Below are positions 40,307 through 49,167 of a stretch of 64,000 nt of DNA, piece after piece. Origin of the DNA: CAIYRG01 sp964494505 (GTDB taxonomy: Bacteria; Pseudomonadota; Alphaproteobacteria; Micropepsales; Micropepsaceae); contig CAZBRO010000005.1 in assembly GCA_964494505.1 (NCBI GenBank), positions 204,089 through 268,088 on the forward strand, in the 5' to 3' direction. The notes under the pieces were generated by a model. The model worked only from the letters and a program-made list of their open reading frames with translations, did not search any database and was not told the origin of the DNA. The position numbers and the translations under genes were made by a program. Position 1 is the first letter of the stretch. The number at the start of each line of letters is the position of its first letter.

Positions 40307-41548
40307 TCAGTCCTTCGCCGGCGCGGTGACCAGAATGGTCTTTCGGCCTTCATGAAGGTTCGGCAAGAGAGCGGCGAGAAGCCCGAGCACCGGCAAATAG
40401 GAGCACAGCGTGTAGACGAACTCGATGCTGGTGCGGTCAGCGACCCAGCCGAGACTGGCCGCGCCCAGACCGGAGAGGCCGAACGCAAAACCGAAGAAAA
40501 GCCCGGATATCGTGCCCACTTTCCCCGGCACCAGCTCCTGTGCATAGACCACGATGGCCGGGAAGGACGACGACAGCGTCAGCCCGATAAAGACGGACGT
40601 CACGCCGGTCCAGAACAGGTTCATGTAGGGCAACGCCACCGAGAAAGGGAGGGCGCCCAGGACCGAGAACCAGATGATGTATTTGCGCCCGAATTTGTCG
40701 CCCAGAAGCCCGCCGGCAAGCGTACCGATCGCGACCGGCGCAAGAAACAGGAAAAGGAAAAGCTGAGCGGTGCGCAGCGAGACGCCGAAATGATGGATCA
40801 GGTAGAACGTGTAATAAGTGCCGATGGAAGAGAAATAGATCTGCTTGGAAAAAATCAGCGCCAGAAGCACCACAATCGCGCCCACGATGCGCATCCGCGA
40901 CAATTCGGGCGCATGGTGCAGCTTGGCGGTCGCCCGCATGCGCGCAAGACCATGGTGCTTGTACCAGACGCCGACATTGTAAAGGATGATGATCGACAGT
41001 AGCGCCATGAAGGCGAACCACGCGATCGAGCCCTGGCCGTAATTGATCACCACGGCCGCCGCCATCAGCGGGCCCAGCGCCTGTCCGAAATTGCCGCCCA
41101 CCTGGAACATGGATTGGGCAAGTCCGAAGCGGCCGCCGGATGCCATGCGCGCAACGCGTGCCGATTCCGGATGGAAGATGGCCGAACCCAGTCCCACAAG
41201 GGCCGCAGCGCTCACCAGCAGAAGATAGGTGTGGCTGACCGACAGTGCGAGCAAGCCCACCAGCGTGAAGCTCATCGAGGTTGGCAGCGAGAACGGGATC
41301 GGGCGTTTGTCGCTATAGAGACCGACCAGCGGCTGCAGCAGGGAGGCGGTGAGCTGGTATGTCGCGGTAATCAGTCCGACCTGCGCGAAGTTCAACTCCA
41401 GCCGGGTCTTCAGTGTCGGATACAGCGCCGAGAGCAGCGACTGCATCATGTCGTTCAGCAGATGGCAGAAGCTGATGGCGAAAAGGATCGCGAATGTGGT
41501 CACGTGGACGGAATTGTCCGCCAGCGCAGGCGAGGATGACGTCTTCAA
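40307..41548 (-). CDS. MFS efflux transporter, fosmidomycin-resistance (Fsr) type
   Basis: A 413-residue, twelve-helix transporter. 'FAISFCHLLNDMMQSLLSALYPTLK' near 23-47, 'QLTASLLQPLVGLYSDKRPIPF' near 65-86, 'GLGSAIFHPESARVARMASGGRFG' near 118-141 and 'GTLAGGLLGDKFGRKYIIWFS' near 270 are typical of the Fsr group of drug exporters. The native substrate is unknown. It is transcribed toward the DUF1194 pair with no clear functional link. Confidence 0.88.
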   Translation of the reverse strand: MKTSSSPALADNSVHVTTFAILFAISFCHLLNDMMQSLLSALYPTLKTRLELNFAQVGLITATYQLTASLLQPLVGLYSDKRPIPFSLPTSMSFTLVGLLALSVSHTYLLLVSAAALVGLGSAIFHPESARVARMASGGRFGLAQSMFQVGGNFGQALGPLMAAAVVINYGQGSIAWFAFMALLSIIILYNVGVWYKHHGLARMRATAKLHHAPELSRMRIVGAIVVLLALIFSKQIYFSSIGTYYTFYLIHHFGVSLRTAQLFLFLFLAPVAIGTLAGGLLGDKFGRKYIIWFSVLGALPFSVALPYMNLFWTGVTSVFIGLTLSSSFPAIVVYAQELVPGKVGTISGLFFGFAFGLSGLGAASLGWVADRTSIEFVYTLCSYLPVLGLLAALLPNLHEGRKTILVTAPAKD

Positions 41549-41648
41549 TGGGATCTATGCCTTCGGTCGCGGTTCATGGGTGGCGCTAAATTAATCGGCT
41601 GCGCGCCCGAAACAACAACTTCTTCCCGTGAAACGTCCCGAAAGCGCG

Positions 41649-42353
41649 TTAAGGCTGTGCCGGCACCGGTGGCTGCGTGGGCGCCTGATCCGGCATCTGT
41701 CCCGGCATTTGATCCCCTTGAGGCATCCCGCGCCTGCCCCGCCCGCTGAAACGTCCGCCGGGTCCCCGTCCAGGGAATTGGCCGTTTAACCCTCCGCCAA
41801 ACCGTCCGCCGTTCGGGCCGCCTTGGGCGAAGCGCCGGCCCGCATAATCGCCGGTGAAGCGCAAAGATTGCTGAAAGAGAATGGCGTCGCCCGATTGGGG
41901 ATCGGAGCTTGAGGCAAGCGTTGTTCCCTCGACCTGGAACAAATGGTCCTTGGCAAAGAACAGCGCCAGGGTCGAACGGCTGCCGTCGGCCGCGGTGATA
42001 CTGAGCTGCCGCCCGAACTGCCCATTCACACGCGCGGGGATATCCACCTTGACCTCACCTTTGGAACGGGCGGCTTCGAGCGCCTGGGCGAGTGCGGCCT
42101 GCTGGTCCAAGCCCTGCCCCGACAAATCGGCGACCGTGACCATGAAATGACCGCCCTGGGTCTGCGCCGAATAGATGCTGGCGCCCACGAACGCGCCTGC
42201 GCCGGTCTCGTAAAGCCCGCTCGCAATGGTCGGCTGGGTTGGGAAATGAATGGAGAAGCCTGCGTCGGGATAGTTGTATTCCGTCCAGCTTTGGGCCGAG
42301 GCCGGGTTCGCGAGCATGACGAACGTTGCGGCAACAATTGCAAATACGCGCAT
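41649..42353 (-). CDS. Secreted protein with Gly/Arg/Pro-rich tail, unknown
   Basis: A 234-residue exported protein from ATG 42353 (GAGGG 5 bases upstream). Signal 'MRVFAIVAATFVMLANPASAQS' precedes 'WTEYNYPDAGFSIHFPTQPTI', a beginning seen in periplasmic proteins that carry a PsbP/lipocalin-like beta domain. The last ~60 residues are low-complexity ('GGRFGGGLNGQFPGRGPGG', then 'MPQGDQMPGQMPDQAPTQPP'). The role is unknown; the tail could mediate wall or surface contact. Confidence 0.7.
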   Translation of the reverse strand: MRVFAIVAATFVMLANPASAQSWTEYNYPDAGFSIHFPTQPTIASGLYETGAGAFVGASIYSAQTQGGHFMVTVADLSGQGLDQQAALAQALEAARSKGEVKVDIPARVNGQFGRQLSITAADGSRSTLALFFAKDHLFQVEGTTLASSSDPQSGDAILFQQSLRFTGDYAGRRFAQGGPNGGRFGGGLNGQFPGRGPGGRFSGRGRRGMPQGDQMPGQMPDQAPTQPPVPAQP

Positions 42354-42460
42354 GGGTACCCTCGATATCGGACAAGCACTGATCGTAGAGACTGGCACGG
42401 CGAGATGAGCGGAGCCCATCCGCTTCATTACATCTGCGTCGTTCCGGTCACGCCTAGAAC

Positions 42461-43564
42461 CTATTTGCGCCGGCCTGTGCGCCGGTTGTCGATCACCCGC
42501 CAGATGTTGCGGCACATGGTAGCCAGATCGGAGAGGCCGATGGCACGGTCGCCCACGGCGGTATGCGGCATCGCGATCACACGGCCGTCACTGTACTTCA
42601 ACAGGGCATCGTCCGGCGCCCAGGGTTCGTCATAGCCGACATCCATGCCGGCTCCGGCGAGCCGCCCGGAATCGAGAGCCTCCGCCAGCGCCTCCCGGTC
42701 GACGAGATGCGCGCGCGCGGTGTTGATGAGCATGGCGCCGGGCTTGACCGCCTGAAGCTCCTTCCGCCCGATGATCCCGCGCGTGGATTCGTTGAGCGGC
42801 AATTGCACCAGGATATAGTCGGAGCCGGTCATCAGCTCTTCCAGTCCGGCATAGCGCGCGCCGTAGGTGAGTTCCTCCGCCGGTGAAAGCCGCGTGCGCT
42901 GGTGGTAGAGCAGGATCATGCCGAACGCGGCCGCGCGACGCGCCACCTCCCGGCCGACTTCGCCGAAGCCCACGATCCCGAGCGTCGCCCTTTGAAGCGA
43001 GCGCAGATGGGGGATTCGCGCGTAGTTCGATCCACCGGTGTAACGCCGGTTGTAGCTTCGAATTGGGTGGCCGGCGTCGGTCAGGTCCCTTTCCGTCACC
43101 ACGCCATTGTAGCGGCCGATATCCTTGGCCAACGCCAGCATCAGCGCGAACGCCTGCTCCGCGACCGCGACATTGCCTTTGCGCGCGACACTGAACACCT
43201 GAATGCGCCGCGCCCGGCACGCCTCCACGTCGATGTTCGACATAATCGCGCCGAATTTGTGCACGATCGCCGAGGGCTTGAGTTTCGCAACGCCGTCGCG
43301 GTTCAAATAAAGGCTTTCCAGGATGACGGCATCGGCGCCGGGCAGCTTTGCTTCGAGTTCGGTCTGATCGGCGGCGAATTCCACCTCGGCCGGATAGAGC
43401 CCGGAGATTTGCCCTCGGAACGTCTCGCACCAGCCTTGAAAGTCGGGGATGTCGTGGGCGAAAAAATCGGCGACCGCGCTTCTGTGTTCGTCGGGCGTGC
43501 GCGGATCGAGGATGACGGGGAGGATTTTGAGAAAGTGGTCGGCCTCCACTAGGATGCGCATCAT
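42461..43564 (-). CDS. D-isomer-specific 2-hydroxyacid dehydrogenase
   Basis: A 367-residue NAD(P)-dependent dehydrogenase. The Rossmann motif 'GIVGFGEVGREVARRAAAFGM' lies near 205, and 'LLYHQRTRL' follows strand 2. Catalytic residues are visible as Arg in 'LINTARAHLVDREAL', Glu in 'GMDVGYDEPW' and His in 'VIAMPHTAV'. The family reduces 2-oxoacids or oxidises D-2-hydroxyacids (phosphoglycerate, glyoxylate, formate types). The substrate cannot be set. It is divergent from the CMD-family gene by 26 bp. A GTG at 43573 is an alternative start. Confidence 0.88.
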   Translation of the reverse strand: MMRILVEADHFLKILPVILDPRTPDEHRSAVADFFAHDIPDFQGWCETFRGQISGLYPAEVEFAADQTELEAKLPGADAVILESLYLNRDGVAKLKPSAIVHKFGAIMSNIDVEACRARRIQVFSVARKGNVAVAEQAFALMLALAKDIGRYNGVVTERDLTDAGHPIRSYNRRYTGGSNYARIPHLRSLQRATLGIVGFGEVGREVARRAAAFGMILLYHQRTRLSPAEELTYGARYAGLEELMTGSDYILVQLPLNESTRGIIGRKELQAVKPGAMLINTARAHLVDREALAEALDSGRLAGAGMDVGYDEPWAPDDALLKYSDGRVIAMPHTAVGDRAIGLSDLATMCRNIWRVIDNRRTGRRK

Positions 43565-43590
43565 CGAATGCACCCCACGCAGAACCGAAA

Positions 43591-44118
43591 ATGGCGCGTA
43601 TTTCCCTGATCGAAGATACTCATCCCGAGCTCACGGATATCATCGGCAGAATCAAAGGCGCGCGGCGCGGCCGTCTCATCAACGTTTACAAATTGCTGTT
43701 GCACAGTCCAGCCTTAGCGGAGAGCTGGTTCGCGCACAACAATGCCGTGCGCTGGAAGACCTTGCTTGACGGGCGCTTGCGGGAAATGGTGATCGTCCGC
43801 ATCGCCCATGTTCTCCGCGCTCCCTACATCGTGCGCCAGCACGTGCCCAATCTCGCGGTCCCCGAGGGGCTGACGCTTGCGGAATGCGAGGCGCTTGAGG
43901 ATTGGGAGGCGTCATCCTTGTTCGGCGCTCGCGACCGCGCGGTGCTCGCCTATGCCGATTCCATGACGCGCGAGGTGACGGTGTCCGACGCGGTGTTTGG
44001 TGCCCTGAAGCCGTTCTTCGACGAGCGCAGAATCGTGGAGCTGAGCGTGCTGATCGGCACCTACAACATGCACGCCCGCGTGGTCCAGGCCCTCGAAATC
44101 GATCCCGAACAGCCGTAA
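43591..44118 (+). CDS. Carboxymuconolactone decarboxylase (CMD)/AhpD-fold protein without CxxC
   Basis: A 175-residue all-helical CMD-fold protein ('LLLHSPALAESWFAHNNAVRWKTLLDGRLREMVIVRIAHVLRAPYIVRQH' covers the core). AhpD-type peroxidatic members have a CxxC in the helix that here reads 'VLRAPYIVRQH', so it has no redox Cys pair and resembles the decarboxylase-like branch of unknown substrate. The length is normal for the single-domain group. Confidence 0.82.
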   Translation: MARISLIEDTHPELTDIIGRIKGARRGRLINVYKLLLHSPALAESWFAHNNAVRWKTLLDGRLREMVIVRIAHVLRAPYIVRQHVPNLAVPEGLTLAECEALEDWEASSLFGARDRAVLAYADSMTREVTVSDAVFGALKPFFDERRIVELSVLIGTYNMHARVVQALEIDPEQP

Positions 44119-44409
44119 ATCGAAGCTCCACCCGGTATTTGGCGGAAACTGACGCTCAACTTCCGCGTTTGGGGAACCACTCACGAAAGGGGGGGGCGTT
44201 AGCCACCCGCCTCAAACTCCCCGCCCGGATGGCTGTCCCTACGGAACATTTGGGATAGGGCAAAAAACCTCGTACAATCTGCCCCCAAGTGGGAAGCGGT
44301 ATAATCGCTGCGATTTCTTCCCAGGGGGGGCTCCAACCGGGCCGCTTGCGGGCAACCGCCTCAAGCAACCCGGCGTTTACTGTAGGACCTGTCCATCGAG
44401 GGAACGCCC
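44119..44409. promoter_or_regulatory. 291-bp leader with candidate promoters for hpf
   Basis: No gene was found here. TTGGGA (44250-44255), 17 bases, TACAAT (44273-44278) make a fair housekeeping promoter; TATAAT also occurs at 44300-44305 with no matching -35. If used, transcripts would have a 105-130-base leader containing GGGCCGCTTGCGGGC-type hairpins. An A3G8 run sits at 44196-44206. Confidence 0.4.
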
Positions 44410-44835
44410 ATGGAAGTTGAACCCGAAATTACCTTCCACAATATGCAAAGCTCCGACACCGTTAAGGCCGAGATTCTCAAGCGCATCGCGAAGCTCGAAA
44501 AATTCTACGGCCGCCTGATTTCCTGCCGGGTGTCGGTGGAGGCGCGCACCAAGCAGCATCGCACCGGCAACATCTTTGAGGTCCACATCGAGATGCAGGC
44601 GCCGGGCGGATCGCTCGTCGTCAGCCGCGAGCCGCATCATGTCAAGGAGAGGCGGGCGCACGCCAATGTCCGCACCTCCATCGTGGAAGCCTTCGATGCG
44701 GCCGAAGCGCAGCTCCGCGCCTATGGCAAGAAGCGCAACGGCGAAGTCAAGACTCATACCTTGCCGGCCAACGAGCAAGCGGCGGAACTGCTACCGGATC
44801 TGCCGCCGGCGACGTCCGGCCGAACGAGGCCATGA
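44410..44835 (+). CDS. hpf: Ribosome hibernation promoting factor, S30AE/HPF family
   Basis: A 141-residue protein with the sigma-54 modulation/S30AE fold ('EITFHNMQSSDTVKAEILKRIAKLEKFYGRLISCRVSVEA' then 'IHIEMQAPGGSLVVSREP' type strands). It binds the 30S subunit in slow growth and blocks translation or promotes dimers. It lacks the C-terminal dimerisation domain of long HPF, ending in a disordered Pro/Arg tail. The usual rpoN neighbour is not present. Confidence 0.85.
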   Translation: MEVEPEITFHNMQSSDTVKAEILKRIAKLEKFYGRLISCRVSVEARTKQHRTGNIFEVHIEMQAPGGSLVVSREPHHVKERRAHANVRTSIVEAFDAAEAQLRAYGKKRNGEVKTHTLPANEQAAELLPDLPPATSGRTRP

Positions 44836-45016
44836 GCGCTGCACATTAGAAGCAAGGCGCGGACGCGCGGAATTGATCTGCAGCAAGGTCTCTCGCGCGG
44901 ATCGGTGTTTGACTATCTAATAGCACTGCATTCTGCAACCGATGAGAGGTGTGTCATGAGCGCCACCCGGCTTCAGGCCTTCGACAAGCCTCGCCAGTCC
45001 AAGCGCGGTTGAAGCG

Positions 45017-45703
45017 ATGGCGTTCTCCAGCGAAGCCGGTGGGATGTTTCAGGACCGCACCGATGCCGGCGTGAAGCTCGCGCGGGCGCTCCTGCATTTG
45101 AAACCGGAGAAGCCGGTGGTACTTGCGCTGCCGCGTGGCGGCGTGCCGGTCGGATTTGAAGTCGCGAAAGCGCTCGGTGCGCCGCTCGACGTCGTACTGG
45201 TGCGCAAGATCGGTGCGCCCGGCCAGCCGGAATTGGGATTGGGCGCTGTCGTGGATGGGGCCAATCCGCAGCTTGTCCTGAACGAAGAACTGGTCGAACT
45301 CGTCCAGCCGGGGAGGCGCTATCTCGAAGCCGAGGAAAAGCGCCAGCTTGCCGAGATCGAGCGCCGTCGCGCGCTCTATCGCCCCGGCCGCGCGCCGCTT
45401 TCGGTTGAAGGCCGGACCGTAATCGTGGTCGATGACGGTATAGCCACGGGGGCGACGGTGAAGGCAGCGCTTCAGGCGCTCGCCAAGAGCGGCGCGAAGC
45501 GCGTGGTGTTGGCCGTTCCGGTGGCGCCGCGCGATGCCTTGCGCGACCTTTCGGAACTGGCCGAAACCGTGTGCCTGATGACGCCCGAACCGTTCTATTC
45601 CGTGGGCGCGTTCTATCGCGATTTTACACAGACCAGCGATGAGGAGGTCATCGACCTCCTGGCCCGCGCGGCCGGAGCCGGGGACGGGGCCTCAGCAGCC
45701 TGA
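45017..45703 (+). CDS. Phosphoribosyltransferase-family protein
   Basis: A 228-residue type I phosphoribosyltransferase fold. 'VVLALPRGGVPVGFEVAKALGAPLDVVLVRKIGAP' near 33-67 and the PRPP-binding loop 'VIVVDDGIATGATVKAAL' near 135-152 are clear. This subgroup ('Rossmann-like PRTase', predicted) is usually found near stress or adaptation genes, with an unknown base acceptor. The final 'QTSDEEVIDLLARAA' is typical of the group. It lies convergent with the FKBP gene by 15 bp. Confidence 0.85.
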   Translation: MAFSSEAGGMFQDRTDAGVKLARALLHLKPEKPVVLALPRGGVPVGFEVAKALGAPLDVVLVRKIGAPGQPELGLGAVVDGANPQLVLNEELVELVQPGRRYLEAEEKRQLAEIERRRALYRPGRAPLSVEGRTVIVVDDGIATGATVKAALQALAKSGAKRVVLAVPVAPRDALRDLSELAETVCLMTPEPFYSVGAFYRDFTQTSDEEVIDLLARAAGAGDGASAA

Positions 45704-45718
45704 GCACCGTTCTTCGTA

Positions 45719-46186
45719 CTACTTGCCCGCCGTCTTCACCGCGACGAGGTGCATATGGAAGGTCAGCGTCTGGCCCCACAAATTGTTGCCCGATCGCTCT
45801 TCCCCGTAGCCGAGCTTCGCCGGTATCACCAGCTCCCACTCGTCGCCCTCTTTCATCAAGGAGAGTGCTTCCGTCCAGCCGGGGATCAGCTTGCTCACCG
45901 GCAGATCGCGCGTCTCGCCCGGCATCGTCTGATCGAACACATAACCGTCGACGCGCGTACCTTTGTATTCGACCGTTACCGTATCGTCGGCTTTGGGGGT
46001 GGCGCCCGAACCGGATTTGATCACGCGATACTGCAATCCGTCGGCAAGCACGACGACGCCCGGTTTCTTGGCGTTGGCATCGAGCAATTCCCGATTGGCT
46101 TGGGGACTGATGTCCCCGGCAAGAGCTTGCCCGGCCCAAGCAGCGCCCAACACAGTGGCGGCAAACAGTTTCGGACGGATGGTCAT
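45719..46186 (-). CDS. Periplasmic FKBP-type peptidyl-prolyl isomerase
   Basis: A 155-residue exported protein (signal 'MTIRPKLFAATVLGAAWAGQALA') with an FKBP domain: 'VTVEYKGTRVDGYVFDQT', 'VSKLIPGWTEALSLMKEGDEWELVIPAKLGYGE' and 'LTFHMHLVAVK'. It catalyses proline isomerisation during folding of exported proteins. The active-site Tyr, Phe-Asp, Trp and Tyr positions look intact. Its ATG overlaps the stop of the M16 protease gene (ATGA), so a protease and a foldase are made together for envelope quality control. Confidence 0.9.
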   Translation of the reverse strand: MTIRPKLFAATVLGAAWAGQALAGDISPQANRELLDANAKKPGVVVLADGLQYRVIKSGSGATPKADDTVTVEYKGTRVDGYVFDQTMPGETRDLPVSKLIPGWTEALSLMKEGDEWELVIPAKLGYGEERSGNNLWGQTLTFHMHLVAVKTAGK

Positions 46187-49014
46187 TTCGGCGATACCAC
46201 CAGCTTCCAGGCGCGCTCGTCGGTCAAATATTTGCGTGCCACGCGTTGCACGTCGGCAGCCGTCACCGTCTGGAGGCCCGGCTGCGCATCGCGGATCAAT
46301 TTCAGCCGCCGCTCGTCGGTTTGCGCGCCCGCAAGCGATCCCACCCAATAGCCGTTGGTTTCCACCGCCTTTTCGAGCGAATCCAGTTCGGGCTTGCGCG
46401 CCCGTTCGAATTCGTCGGCGCTGACCTCGTGCTCGCGCAGATCGGCTGTCACCTGCTTCACTGTGTCGAAGAAGAGCTGCGCCTTTTCCGGGGGGATTTC
46501 GGAATAGGTGGCGATGTAACCATAGCCTGGGAAGGTGCGCGATGCGCTGGCAGTCGCCGCCGGCGAGTAGGTCGCGCCGTCCTTAACGCGGAGCTGGTCG
46601 AACAGACGCTGTTGCAGGATGTCGGTCACGATGCGCCGCGCGGCCGATTCGGAATCTGCGTAGACGTCCGTGGTCTGCCAGGCGATGGCCGCGATCCCCT
46701 GATCGGGCCGGCCGGCGTGATGCAGCACGACGGGCTCCGGCGTCGGCGCCGGGAATTTGACCTCGCCGGCTTTGGGCGGCGTCATGGCCGATCCGGTGCG
46801 CGCCGGCAGGGCGCCGAAGGTGGCGGCAACCGCTTTGGTCGCCTGTTCGACAGTGACATCGCCGACCATGGTCACTTCGATCGGACCCTTGGCGAGGGCC
46901 GGCTCGATGATCGCCTTCACTTCGTCGAGTTTTGCGTTCTGCACATCGGTCAGCGTCGGATAGGCCCAACGCGCATCGCCCGGATGCAGCAATTCGGGGA
47001 ATTTCGCCCCGAACAGCGACATTGGCGTCGATTCGAGCTTGGGCAGGTTGTCCCTGAGCGAGGTGAGCCCCTGCTGGAACGGCTCCGGCCGCCATCCGGG
47101 CTTGGTGATATAGGCCGCCAGAACCTGCATCTCGGTGTCGAGATCGGCCGGACGTGTCGCGCCCGAAAGCGCAAAGGCATCGTCGTCCACGCCGAAACCG
47201 ACGCTGGTGATCTTGCCCGCGAGCGTGCGGCGCAAATCGAGATAGGAGAGCGCCTCAAGGCCGCCGGACACATAGGCGCTGCTGTTCAGCACCGTGTGGT
47301 CCTTCGGAAAGGCGAGATCGCCCCCCGCGATGCCGACGCTGATGAGAACCTGGTCGCCGCGATATTTTGTGGGTTTCACGGTCAACCTGACGCCGTTCTC
47401 GAAGCGGATGAACGTCGTGTCCAGATCGTCGATATGACGCGTCTCGGCAACTTTGCCGGCTGCACCGAAATTCGTGTACGGCCACACTGCCAATTGCAGC
47501 GGCTTGGCATCGCCGATGGGCGCAGCTTCCGCCTTGTCAAATACCGAGGCGAGGGCCGTTTCGCCGCCGTCGACGGGCTTCACGCTCGACAGGAACAGCA
47601 AGGGTCCACTGCCTCCGGAGAAGGAGGCGCGCAGCGCATTGCTGACCTGTTCGGCCGTAACGCCTTTCAGATCGGCATTGATAAGATCGCGGTCAAATGT
47701 GTCGTTCGTCACCACGAAGTCGCGGTCGATGGAGCCTACGATGCCGTTGGCGATGCCGCGCGACGCGCGGGTGGAAGCTCCGGAAACAGCGGCATCGGCT
47801 CCTGCCAGCGCGGCCTGCACCTGCCGGTCCACTTCCGCCTGGGTCACGCCTTGCGCCAGAACCTGGCGGCGAAGCTTCTCGGCTTCTTCGAGCGCGAGCT
47901 GCCATTTTTCGGCGGCATAACTCACGCGCAGCGAGGTCAATTTGGCCGAACGGTCGAAATTTCCGCGCGATGCGCCGGCCGCAAGAAACGGTGCATCCGG
48001 CTGCTGGGCGGCTTGCGCAAAACGTTGATTGAGGATCCCGAATCCGATGCCTTCGAGCCGGTTCTTGTGGCGCCGCGCCTTGCTGTCGGGCGTCGGATCG
48101 TACGGCTCGACCCAGGTGACGCTCGCATATTGCGGGGCGCCTGCCTCGGTGAAGACCATGGCTTCCTGGCCGCGCTTCGCGGGCGTGCCCAGATTGGGAT
48201 CGGGGCCCGCCGGACCTGCGCCGTGCCAATCCGAGAAACGGGTCTTGATCTCTTTTTCGATGGCATCGGCATCGATGTCGCCCACGATCACCAGCGTGGC
48301 GCGCTCGGGCCGGTAATAGGCATGATAGAAATCCGCGGCCAGGGAGACCGGTGCGCCCCGAATGATCTCCAGCTTGCCGATCGGCTGGCGTTCGGGCGCG
48401 AGTTGCCCCTTCAGCAGGAATTTTTCCTGCGCTTCGAAGGCGCGCGTGCCGGGCCCGTCACGCAGCCGCTCCTCGGACTGCACCGGCCCGCGCTCCGCCT
48501 CGAACGAGTCCGGCTTCAAACTCAGCTCGCTTGCGATATCGCGCGTCAGCGTGAAGGCCGTGTCGAGGGTCGCCGGATCGGAATTGGGCACGTCGAACTG
48601 GTAGATGGTCTCGGTCTGGCTGGTGCTGGCATTGGCGTCCGCACCCGCGCGCAAGCCGATGCGCTGCAAGTTCTGGAAGACGTCTCCCTGGATATGCGTC
48701 GAACCGCGGAATGCCATATGCTCCAGGAAATGGGCAAGCCCTTGCTGCGGCTCCGCCTCCATGAGCGAGCCCGCACCGATGCGCAGACGGAAGGACACCT
48801 CGTTCTTGGGTGTCGTGTTTTTCTGGATCGCATAGCGCATCCCGTTCGGCAGAGCGCCGAAACGAATGTCCGGGTCAGCCGGGAGGTCACTCTTGGCCTG
48901 CGGCCAAAGGGGAGCGACCGCATCGGCCGCGATGGCGTGGTATGCCGCGCCGGAAACGGAGAGGAGAAGGAATGCGGCCAGCGCCGCGCGCGTAACAAAT
49001 CCCTGAGCCCGCAT
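46183..49014 (-). CDS. Periplasmic M16-family zinc metalloprotease
   Basis: A 943-residue exported protease. Signal 'AALAAFLLLSVSGAAYHAIAA', then the first M16 domain with the zinc motif 'HFLEH' at 95-99 and a downstream Glu in 'ERGPVQSEERL' near 175, followed by inactive M16_C domains ('YYRPERATLVIVGDIDADAIEKEI'). The second half repeats the fold without HxxEH ('RFENGVRLTVKPTKYRGDQVLISVGIAGG'). One chain carrying both halves is the pitrilysin-like plan. The frame stays open far upstream on the antisense strand, but signal peptide and AAGGCGAG site fix the start at 49014. Confidence 0.92.
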   Translation of the reverse strand: MRAQGFVTRAALAAFLLLSVSGAAYHAIAADAVAPLWPQAKSDLPADPDIRFGALPNGMRYAIQKNTTPKNEVSFRLRIGAGSLMEAEPQQGLAHFLEHMAFRGSTHIQGDVFQNLQRIGLRAGADANASTSQTETIYQFDVPNSDPATLDTAFTLTRDIASELSLKPDSFEAERGPVQSEERLRDGPGTRAFEAQEKFLLKGQLAPERQPIGKLEIIRGAPVSLAADFYHAYYRPERATLVIVGDIDADAIEKEIKTRFSDWHGAGPAGPDPNLGTPAKRGQEAMVFTEAGAPQYASVTWVEPYDPTPDSKARRHKNRLEGIGFGILNQRFAQAAQQPDAPFLAAGASRGNFDRSAKLTSLRVSYAAEKWQLALEEAEKLRRQVLAQGVTQAEVDRQVQAALAGADAAVSGASTRASRGIANGIVGSIDRDFVVTNDTFDRDLINADLKGVTAEQVSNALRASFSGGSGPLLFLSSVKPVDGGETALASVFDKAEAAPIGDAKPLQLAVWPYTNFGAAGKVAETRHIDDLDTTFIRFENGVRLTVKPTKYRGDQVLISVGIAGGDLAFPKDHTVLNSSAYVSGGLEALSYLDLRRTLAGKITSVGFGVDDDAFALSGATRPADLDTEMQVLAAYITKPGWRPEPFQQGLTSLRDNLPKLESTPMSLFGAKFPELLHPGDARWAYPTLTDVQNAKLDEVKAIIEPALAKGPIEVTMVGDVTVEQATKAVAATFGALPARTGSAMTPPKAGEVKFPAPTPEPVVLHHAGRPDQGIAAIAWQTTDVYADSESAARRIVTDILQQRLFDQLRVKDGATYSPAATASASRTFPGYGYIATYSEIPPEKAQLFFDTVKQVTADLREHEVSADEFERARKPELDSLEKAVETNGYWVGSLAGAQTDERRLKLIRDAQPGLQTVTAADVQRVARKYLTDERAWKLVVSPK

Positions 49015-49167
49015 GTGTTCTCGCCTTGGTTGAGGACGGAAATATACGGAAACCCGTGAACAATCGCTATTCACACAGGTGAGATTTTCGCTCCCCGTCC
49101 GGCCAGGACCCCATGATAGAGTTAATCCTAAAGCACAATCACGCGAGTGTACAATCTGGAGTTCGGC

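Noticed and set aside
44281..44405. GC-rich leader of hpf as a riboswitch
   Set aside because: Simple hairpins only; no conserved riboswitch core could be recognised by eye.
44956..45012. 18-codon reading frame with a GAGAGG site before the phosphoribosyltransferase gene
   Set aside because: Too short to support; no leader-peptide features such as repeated regulatory codons or an attenuator.
46246..49059. Plus-strand open frame of 937 codons opposite the M16 protease
   Set aside because: No recognisable domain and shadow-like composition; the minus strand encodes a signal peptide, HFLEH and full M16 architecture.
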